5,386 nt of DNA, from contig CAKTFF010000180.1 in NCBI GenBank assembly GCA_934553185.1, positions 1 to 5,386 on the forward strand. The letters run 5' to 3'. The stretch is from an uncultured Devosia sp. (GTDB lineage Bacteria; Pseudomonadota; Alphaproteobacteria; Rhizobiales; Devosiaceae). Positions 1 through 4,580 of this stretch are shown piece after piece. Below the pieces are notes generated by a model that was given only the letters and a program-made list of their open reading frames with translations, was not told the origin of the DNA and searched no databases. Positions within the stretch are counted from its first letter, which is position 1; each line of letters starts with the position of its first letter. The position numbers and the translations under genes were made by a program.

Positions 1-12
1 TCCGTATCTGTC

Positions 13-23
13 CAGAACCGTCA
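13..23. repeat. 11-bp direct repeat, copy 1 (CAGAACCGTCA)
   Basis: This copy is identical to positions 253-263, 240 bp away in the same orientation. On the minus strand it reads TGACGGTTCTG and is preceded by T, giving a -35-like TTGACG at 24-19. Any matching -10 box would fall at or beyond the left edge of the window, so a third promoter can be neither shown nor excluded. Confidence 0.6.
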
Positions 24-66
24 ACAGTGGGAGCCACAAAAGCTCAACGTCGTCAACGTAGGCCGG

Positions 67-95
67 GTTCTAAAACATCGAAAACTCGATGTCAA
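67..95 (-). promoter_or_regulatory. Leftward sigma-70-type promoter P2 (TTGACA-17-TAGAAC)
   Basis: On the minus strand a perfect -35 box TTGACA (95-90) is followed by 17 bases and TAGAAC (72-67). The start would be near 60. The 9 bases AACCCGGCC (69-61) across the end of the -10 box and the discriminator are identical to those of P1 (214-206), so the two promoters share their melting and start region. The A/T-rich stretch at 96-136 lies upstream as a possible UP element. The spacer contains a perfect inverted repeat (75-92) that also covers part of the -35 box. The transcribed gene is outside the window; an rRNA operon is the best guess from promoter style. Confidence 0.6.
75..92. repeat. Perfect inverted repeat inside the P2 spacer
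   Basis: The arms ACATCGA (75-81) and TCGATGT (86-92) are exact reverse complements around a 4-base AAAC centre. The element fills almost all of the P2 spacer and overlaps three bases of the -35 box. A protein bound here would block RNA polymerase, so it may be an operator. It could also be a chance palindrome, as no regulator is encoded nearby. Confidence 0.5.
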
Positions 96-131
96 CACCC
101 TTTTTGAAAATCTTCAACAAGGAAGAAACTC

Positions 132-156
132 AAAAACCAGAACCGGGAGGTTCCGG
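132..156 (-). terminator. Terminator-like hairpin with T5 tract, between P1 and P2
   Basis: On the minus strand, CCGGAACC (156-149) pairs with GGTTCTGG (144-137) around the loop TCCC. This makes an 8-pair stem with one G-U wobble, followed directly by TTTTT (136-132). This is the form of a Rho-independent terminator. It lies about 50-74 nt downstream of the predicted P1 start and ends about 37 bases before the P2 -35 box. It could end a short RNA made from P1, act as an attenuator in a leader, or shield P2 from upstream transcription. A second GC-rich imperfect hairpin (about 171-194) precedes it in the same transcript. Confidence 0.5.
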
Positions 157-211
157 AGGCTTGCCGCAGTGCCCGCCGCCGTTTGGCGCCGCGCCCTGAA
201 GCGATGGCCGG

Positions 212-240
212 GTTATAGGGGCAGTTTTTCCGGCTGTAAA
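212..240 (-). promoter_or_regulatory. Leftward sigma-70-type promoter P1 (TTTACA-17-TATAAC)
   Basis: Read on the minus strand, TTTACA (240-235) is followed by exactly 17 bases and TATAAC (217-212). Each box is one or two bases from the housekeeping consensus. The start of transcription would be near 205. The bases after the -10 box are CCGGCC, a GC-rich discriminator of the kind found at growth-rate and ppGpp-controlled stable-RNA promoters. Upstream, complementary to 261-276, are A-rich tracts that could serve as an UP element. The transcript would meet a terminator-like hairpin at 156-132 after about 74 nt. Confidence 0.6.
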
Positions 241-252
241 ACCCTAAAACGA

Positions 253-263
253 CAGAACCGTCA
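253..263. repeat. 11-bp direct repeat, copy 2 (CAGAACCGTCA)
   Basis: This copy matches positions 13-23 exactly. It sits just upstream (in the minus-strand sense) of promoter P1, at about -48 to -58 relative to the predicted start. It could be part of a duplicated promoter module or an activator site; the function is unknown. Confidence 0.6.
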
Positions 264-487
264 TTTTTGCTTTTTGCAAACCAAGCTGTGTGGAAAACTC
301 GCCTGAAAGGGGCGGCTACGTTGCCCTTTCCGCAGCTTCTGACCTGTGGATCAACAAAGTGCGCTGCTCCCCGGCATCTTCTGTGCCTTTATGAGGCCAT
401 TAGCATTACGGCCATCAGCCGCTTCGCTACGCAAGGTTTGGGCATCGTCCACAAAGGAAGGAAACCTCCCAGTTCTGCCGCATTTTT

Positions 488-516
488 TTCCGAAACAGCT
501 TTCGGCTTGCTATAGG
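488..516 (+). promoter_or_regulatory. Possible promoter of the M23 peptidase gene
   Basis: An extended -10 element, TGC followed by TATAGG (508-516), is the best rightward candidate upstream of the peptidase gene. A poor -35 match, TTCCGA (488-493), lies 17 bases before the -10 hexamer. The spacer contains the perfect inverted repeat CCGAAA-CAGC-TTTCGG (490-505). The start would be near 523, giving a leader of about 80 nt. Evidence is weak because the -35 box matches at only about half its positions. Confidence 0.3.
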
Positions 517-545
517 CTTGTGGTTCACCCCTCCTTAAGGAACAT

Positions 546-580
546 GGGTGTTCTGCTCGACCAGCCTTGGAGAAGCACCC
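546..580 (+). other. Predicted hairpin in the peptidase mRNA leader
   Basis: GGGTGTTCT (546-554) can pair with AGAAGCACCC (571-580) with a single bulged G at 575. The loop is 16 nt and itself contains a 3-pair CCA/TGG helix. The structure ends 24 nt before the GTG start and has no T-run after it, so it is not a terminator. It might affect translation or message stability. Confidence 0.3.
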
Positions 581-604
581 AATGATACCTTATGGATCGG
601 TTGA

Positions 605-2581
605 GTGAACGCAGCGCAGAAATCTCGTCATGCCGCCCTCCTCAAGGCCACCGGGTTTCAGGATGCGCCGGCGCTCACCATGCAGTCGACCGATGGTGAC
701 ATCCCGCATGGTCGCGAGCTGAGCTTTGCCTGGCTGACCGGGACGGTAATGACGGGGCTGACAAGCGTGCTGCTGATGGGCGCCGCGCTCTATGTTTCCT
801 TTCAGGGGCAGGACACATTTTCGACTGCCTATGAAGCGCTCCAGATCGCGCGACCTGATAAAGAGCCTCTGGCGCCCACCGATCTCTCCGCCAAATCATC
901 CCGCCTGCGTCCGGTGACCGCAACGCGTTCCGAGCTCGAGATGATCGAGGCTTCCGTGCGCGAAACGGACGCGGGACGCGACATGATCCGCAACCAATCC
1001 TTCCTGCGCCTGCGCGCTACCTTGGCCACGGCGCCCACGTCGCTGTCGGACGGCGTTCCCGATTATGATCCGGTGGCCATTCTCAATGCTACCCAACCCC
1101 TTGAGGCCACGGCCGCGAGCGCCGAGATCAACACCGATGTATATGGTGCCGAGGTCGAAGGGGAAGTTGCGGTGCAACTGGCGGCCATGCCGATGTCTTT
1201 TGTGCCGCCACGCGCCATTTCCGATCAGTCCGCCGCCGAATATGTCCGCAGCGTGGTTGATGCGACCTTCTATGATGAGGCGCCCGATACGCCGACCCTT
1301 GCTTATGCGGCTCTGGCACCAACTGTCAGCGATCTCGGCCTTGCCCCTGATGGGACAACCCTGAGTGGCGTCGCGGAAAACGTCACGGTTGTGCCGAAAT
1401 CCACGCTGGCTGCCGATGCGACCCTGGGCCGATCGGAGCGCATCCTGACGGTCAAGGAAGCCGGGCCGCTCAACGACATCATGCGGCGCAATGGTTTTAC
1501 CGACACCATGATCGAGACGATCGACGCGACGCTGCAAAACGTCTTTCCGTCCACCAACCTGCCCGCCGGCTCCCGCCTGCGCATCCTGTTCGGGCCGTCG
1601 CGCAATTCGGACAACCTGGTGCCCTATCGCCTCAGCATCTACCTCCATGACGACGCCAGCAATACCGATATCCACCGGGCGACCGTGGCGCTAACCGACA
1701 AGGGCCAATATGTGCTTGGCCTTGCGCCTGCAGAAATCGAGTTTCCCGAAGAGGATACCGAAGAAGTCAACGTCGCCAATCTGCCCAGCGTTTACCGCTC
1801 CATCTGGGAAACGGGCCGCAAGCACGATCTGGACGACGCCACCATCGAGCGCATCATCGGCATGTTCGCCTATGACGTGGACATGACCAAAAAGATCGCG
1901 GCCGGCGACACGATCGAGATGCTGCGCAGTGCGCCCGATGCCCAGGGCCATGCCGAGCTGCTCTATGTTGCCCTGACGCTTGGCAGCACCACCCGCCAGC
2001 TTTATCGCTTTGCCAATGCAGATGGGGTCATCGACTTCTTCGATCCCAATGGCGAGACCGGCAAGCGCTTCCTGAACCGGCGTCCGCTTGAAGGCGGCGG
2101 CACGCTCCGGTCGCGCTTCGGCTACCGCATTCACCCCATCTTCAAGACGCGGCGCCTCCATACCGGCGTCGATCTTGCCGCCCCTTCGGGAACGCCGATC
2201 TATGCGGCCGGCGACGGGACCATCTCGTATTACAAATGGGCATCGGGCTACGGCAACAAGATCGAGATCGAACACGTCAACGGCTATGAGACTGGCTATG
2301 GCCACCTGTCGCGTTTTGTTGACGGCCTTGGCCCCGGCAGCCAGGTCCGGCAGGGTCAGCTGATCGGCTATGTCGGTTCAACCGGCCAATCCACCGGGCC
2401 GCACCTCCATTTCGAGATCAAGATCAACGACAATCTGGTGGATCCGCTCAGCGTCAAGCTGCCCAAGGACAATGTCCTGCCGCCACAATACAAGGCGCAG
2501 TTCGAGCAGACCATGGCGCAGATCAACGACCTGATGGCGCGTGATCCGGCGCCCGTCGTGGTTGCCGCCGCCACCCCCTAA
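605..2581 (+). CDS. Membrane-anchored M23 family zinc metallopeptidase (probable peptidoglycan endopeptidase)
   Basis: This 658-residue protein probably cuts cross-links in peptidoglycan in the periplasm to allow wall growth. A short basic N-terminus precedes one membrane helix (about 43-66), so the rest should face the periplasm. Residues 70-275 are an acidic, Ala/Thr-rich linker without a recognised domain. Two LysM-like regions of the Csd3/MepM type follow (about 278-345 and 385-470). The M23/LytM domain spans about 499-613 and has the expected zinc and catalytic set: H519 and D523 in HTGVD, H567 in GHLS, and H600 and H602 in HLH, so it looks active. It resembles the rhizobial polar-growth endopeptidase RgsM in plan; orthology is not shown. 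Start: GTG at 605 comes directly after an in-frame stop and has only a weak GGATCGG ribosome site (594-600). The next in-frame start is ATG at 680 (residue 26), which would keep the membrane helix. The stop codon overlaps the convergent transporter gene. Confidence 0.93.
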   Translation: MNAAQKSRHAALLKATGFQDAPALTMQSTDGDIPHGRELSFAWLTGTVMTGLTSVLLMGAALYVSFQGQDTFSTAYEALQIARPDKEPLAPTDLSAKSSRLRPVTATRSELEMIEASVRETDAGRDMIRNQSFLRLRATLATAPTSLSDGVPDYDPVAILNATQPLEATAASAEINTDVYGAEVEGEVAVQLAAMPMSFVPPRAISDQSAAEYVRSVVDATFYDEAPDTPTLAYAALAPTVSDLGLAPDGTTLSGVAENVTVVPKSTLAADATLGRSERILTVKEAGPLNDIMRRNGFTDTMIETIDATLQNVFPSTNLPAGSRLRILFGPSRNSDNLVPYRLSIYLHDDASNTDIHRATVALTDKGQYVLGLAPAEIEFPEEDTEEVNVANLPSVYRSIWETGRKHDLDDATIERIIGMFAYDVDMTKKIAAGDTIEMLRSAPDAQGHAELLYVALTLGSTTRQLYRFANADGVIDFFDPNGETGKRFLNRRPLEGGGTLRSRFGYRIHPIFKTRRLHTGVDLAAPSGTPIYAAGDGTISYYKWASGYGNKIEIEHVNGYETGYGHLSRFVDGLGPGSQVRQGQLIGYVGSTGQSTGPHLHFEIKINDNLVDPLSVKLPKDNVLPPQYKAQFEQTMAQINDLMARDPAPVVVAAATP

Positions 2582-4050
2582 GCTGCTTTCCGCCGCAACG
2601 TCAGCCAGGCGATCAGCGCCGAAACAAGGCTCAAGCCGGCGGTGACATAGGCAATGGTGGCAAAGGCCGCATCGGTTGCTGCAAGACGCACACTGTCCTG
2701 CGCCGCGGTGAGGCCCTGTGCCTCTACCCCGAAAAAGATCGGCAGTTCCGCAGCCTGACCAAGCGCTCGCTCGAAAGTGCCCGAGATGACTGCGCCCAGA
2801 AACGCCACGGCGACCAGGCCCGCGACGCGGGCCACCGCATTGTTGACGCCCGAGGCAATGCCGGTCTCCCGGTCATCGACCGAAAGCATGACGGCGGTTG
2901 AAAGCGGCGAAACAACCAGACCCATGCCGATACCGAGCAGCGTGATCGGGGGCAGAACGCCGGTCCACGGATTGTGCCATGGCGCCAGAACGCCAAGCAG
3001 AGCGAAGGCTATGGCAACAAGGATCGAACCTAGGGCGATCAATGGCGCCGGACCGAACCGGTCGGCCCACTTGCCGCTCAGAGACGAAAGCGCCGTAAGG
3101 CAGATGCCGAGCGGCAGGAGAACCAGCGACACCGTGGCCGGCGATTCGCCCCATCCCCCGATCATGGTCATGGGCAGATAGAACATGGTGCCGCCTAGGG
3201 CAAAGTAGAGGGCGAAGGTCAAGGCATTAGCGCCGGCAAAGCCCTTATCGCCAAACAAGCGCAACGGCAGCATCGGCGAGGTGGCGCGGGTTTCCCACCA
3301 CACGAACATGGCGGCTAGCCCCAGGCCAAGGCTGGACCACAGCAAAATATGGGAGCGGGGCGGCACGCTGTCGCTCCCATTGCCGGTCAGGCCATAAGAG
3401 ATGAACGCCAAGGACAATGTGGCCAGCACAGCGCCGGCCAGATCAAGCCTTCGGCCGCCTTCGCTCCGATCGGGAGAAACCTTGAGCCACAGCAGCGCCA
3501 TGGCACAAATGCCGAGCGGCAGGTTGATGGCAAACACCAGCCGCCAGCTCCAATCGCCCAGCGCCGTCAGCACCAAACCGCCGATAACCGGTCCGGCTAC
3601 CGTCGTCAGCGACGAGGCCGCGGCCCAGATGCCGATAGCGCGGCCACGTTCTTCGCGCGGATAGGCTTTGGCGATGATGGCCAGACTGCCCGGCACCATG
3701 AAGGCGGCGCCGGCGCCCTGCACGGCGCGCGCAATGATCAGCACCGCGGGCGTTGGCGCGATGGCGCAGACCACCGAAGCGGCAACAAAGACGGCGATCC
3801 CCAGACCGAACATATTGCGCAGCCCGAACCGGTCCCCGGCCGCGCCGCCCAGCAAAGTAAGAGCGGACAACAACAGCAGATAGCCATTGCTGATCCACTG
3901 CGCGTCGCCCAGCGTTGCGCCGAGATCCGCGCGGATAGCCGGGATGGCGATGGAGATCACCGAGCCGTCGATAAAGCCCATGCTGGAGGCGAGAATGGCC
4001 GCGATCAGCACGAAACGGCGGCTGTGCGGCGCAGCTATGGGCTCGCTCAT
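2578..4050 (-). CDS. MFS transporter, DHA2 (EmrB/QacA-like) 14-helix drug:proton antiporter type
   Basis: This 490-residue inner-membrane protein probably exports small toxic or hydrophobic compounds using the proton gradient; the substrate cannot be read from sequence. About 14 hydrophobic segments fit the DHA2 subfamily, with the first near 12-32 and the last near 462-484. Visible family motifs are the helix-1 motif around D28 (IDGSVISIAIPAI), motif A at 68-84 (GGAAGDRFGLRNMFGLG), motif B with R108 (RAVQGAG), motif C at 153-159 (AGPVIGG), and a second motif-A-like loop at 326-333 (GKWADRFG). Start: ATG at 4050 has GGAG five bases upstream and opens the standard N-terminus. The frame stays open to 4296, but that stretch overlaps the VOC gene and is not transporter-like. 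It lies 31 nt behind the VOC gene and is probably co-transcribed with it. Its TAG stop overlaps the TAA of the convergent peptidase gene. Family call is firm; substrate is unknown. Confidence 0.92.
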   Translation of the reverse strand: MSEPIAAPHSRRFVLIAAILASSMGFIDGSVISIAIPAIRADLGATLGDAQWISNGYLLLLSALTLLGGAAGDRFGLRNMFGLGIAVFVAASVVCAIAPTPAVLIIARAVQGAGAAFMVPGSLAIIAKAYPREERGRAIGIWAAASSLTTVAGPVIGGLVLTALGDWSWRLVFAINLPLGICAMALLWLKVSPDRSEGGRRLDLAGAVLATLSLAFISYGLTGNGSDSVPPRSHILLWSSLGLGLAAMFVWWETRATSPMLPLRLFGDKGFAGANALTFALYFALGGTMFYLPMTMIGGWGESPATVSLVLLPLGICLTALSSLSGKWADRFGPAPLIALGSILVAIAFALLGVLAPWHNPWTGVLPPITLLGIGMGLVVSPLSTAVMLSVDDRETGIASGVNNAVARVAGLVAVAFLGAVISGTFERALGQAAELPIFFGVEAQGLTAAQDSVRLAATDAAFATIAYVTAGLSLVSALIAWLTLRRKAA

Positions 4051-4055
4051 CTCAA

Positions 4056-4059
4056 CTCC
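4056..4059 (-). promoter_or_regulatory. Ribosome binding site fixing the MFS transporter start
   Basis: GGAG on the minus strand lies five bases before ATG 4050, inside the 31-nt gap after the VOC stop codon. It supports this start over the longer open frame that runs back into the VOC gene. Confidence 0.7.
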
Positions 4060-4081
4060 GGGAAAGAACCTTTGGACGATC

Positions 4082-4420
4082 CTATTCCCGCGAAACGTAG
4101 ACTGCCATCTCGTTTCCACCCGGCTCGCGGAAATGGAAGCGCCGGCCGCCGGGAAAGTCGAATTGCGCGCGGGTGATCGTGCCGCCAGCAGCGCGGACGC
4201 GGGCTTCGGCACCGTCAAGATCGACCGTGCGGATGATCGCCATTGTCGAAGCGACGCGGTCGGGCGCCTGATCCACCCCGCCGTCGATACCGGCATCGGT
4301 CAGGGCATCGTAATCGGGACCATAGCTGATCTTGCCCCAACCAAAGGCTGACTGGAAGAAGGCAACTGTGTGGGCCCGGTCGGTGGACGGAAACTCGATA
4401 TAGTCGATCTTGTCGGCCAT
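4082..4420 (-). CDS. VOC (glyoxalase/bleomycin-resistance/dioxygenase fold) family protein
   Basis: This 112-residue cytoplasmic protein is the size of a single VOC domain of two beta-alpha-beta-beta-beta units. Visible features are the N-terminal strand DYIEFPSTD (6-14), helix AFFQSAFGWG (20-29), the mid-protein strand near 61-70 followed by the helix around AEARVRAAGG, and the C-terminal FREPGGNEMAVY (97-108), a VOC hallmark. Classical glyoxalase metal ligands would be a His or Glu in strand 1 and a Glu at the end; here E9 and E104 are candidates. It most resembles the 'predicted enzyme related to lactoylglutathione lyase' group, whose reactions are mostly unknown, so the substrate is left open. 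Start ATG 4420 has GAGG (4429-4426) five bases upstream. It is the first gene of a probable two-gene unit with the transporter and has its own promoter. A binding or immunity protein for the exported compound is possible but is only inference. Confidence 0.88.
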   Translation of the reverse strand: MADKIDYIEFPSTDRAHTVAFFQSAFGWGKISYGPDYDALTDAGIDGGVDQAPDRVASTMAIIRTVDLDGAEARVRAAGGTITRAQFDFPGGRRFHFREPGGNEMAVYVSRE

Positions 4421-4439
4421 GGCTGCCTCGCTCGTTCTC

Positions 4440-4454
4440 CATATGTTCTATATG
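4440..4454. repeat. Inverted repeat over the -10 box of the VOC-MFS promoter
   Basis: CATAT (4440-4444) and ATATG (4450-4454) are reverse complements around GTTCT and straddle the -10 hexamer. The position suits a repressor operator of the ArsR, MarR or TetR kind, which often control efflux or detoxification genes. The arms are only 5 bp and no regulator gene is adjacent, so this may be chance. Confidence 0.35.
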
Positions 4455-4473
4455 TGAGCCGAGTTCTTGGCAA
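4445..4473 (-). promoter_or_regulatory. Promoter of the VOC-MFS unit (TTGCCA-17-TAGAAC)
   Basis: On the minus strand TTGCCA (4473-4468) is separated by 17 bases from TAGAAC (4450-4445), the same -10 hexamer and spacing as P2 at the left end. The start would be near 4438, leaving a leader of about 18 nt that just holds the VOC ribosome site. An overlapping TATAGA (4452-4447) with a 15-base spacer is an alternative -10 box. A short inverted repeat covers the -10 region. Confidence 0.55.
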
Positions 4474-4493
4474 GCCTGGATGGGTGGAGAGTG

Positions 4494-4516
4494 GCCCTCG
4501 GGTCGAGCCCGAGGGC
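4494..4516 (-). terminator. GC-rich hairpin downstream of clpB, possible terminator
   Basis: GCCCTCGGG (4494-4502) and CCCGAGGGC (4508-4516) form a perfect 9-bp stem with a 5-nt loop, 64 nt after the clpB stop codon and before the VOC promoter. No T-run follows on either strand, so it is not a canonical Rho-independent terminator. It may terminate weakly, protect the clpB mRNA 3' end, or work with Rho. Confidence 0.4.
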
Positions 4517-4580
4517 AGCGATTGTGTGTGGGGAGAGCGTGCGCCCTTCCCCATCTTTCGGGCGTGGATCGCCCCGAGCG

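Larger units (their letters stand above)
1..604. other. Gene-free regulatory region between an off-window leftward operon and the M23 peptidase gene
   Basis: I see no credible protein gene here. The open frames (for example 267-515 and 346-585, both rightward from TTG or GTG) use rare codons, lack ribosome sites and give proteins without recognisable motifs. The left part (1-263) carries two minus-strand promoters, a hairpin with a T-run, a palindrome and an 11-bp direct repeat. The right part (264-604) carries A/T tracts at 264-276, a possible rightward promoter near 511, a perfect 8-bp palindrome CCTTAAGG at 533-540 and a hairpin at 546-580. The tandem strong promoters with GC-rich start regions suggest the front of an rRNA or other stable-RNA operon running off the left edge. 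That identity is inference, since no rRNA sequence is visible. Confidence 0.6.

Noticed and set aside
35..50. boxA-like antitermination sequence (minus strand, TGAGCTTTTGTG) that would support an rRNA operon.
   Set aside because: It matches the rrn boxA consensus at only about half its positions, so it does not count as evidence.
483..505. T7 run plus hairpin at 483-505 as a terminator.
   Set aside because: The T-run precedes the stem on the plus strand and becomes an A-run after the stem on the minus strand, so it fits a terminator on neither strand.
267..585. Small rightward open frames upstream of the peptidase gene (267-515, 346-585).
   Set aside because: They start at TTG or GTG without ribosome sites, use codons unlike the real genes and show no motifs. 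A 13-codon frame from ATG 544 has AAGGA too close (2 nt) to the start.
896..1675. Long minus-strand open frame of 259 codons inside the peptidase gene, and similar shadow frames at 1691-2305 and 3349-4176.
   Set aside because: They are antisense shadows of GC-rich genes, and their products are rich in Arg, Gly and His without domain features.
4051..4296. N-terminal extension of the transporter to 4296.
   Set aside because: It overlaps the VOC gene in another frame, is unlike any transporter N-terminus, and ATG 4050 has a good ribosome site.
4560..4574. Short hairpin GGGCG-TGGAT-CGCCC just after clpB as its terminator.
   Set aside because: The stem is only 5 bp and no T-run follows it on either strand; the 9-bp stem at 4494-4516 is the better candidate.
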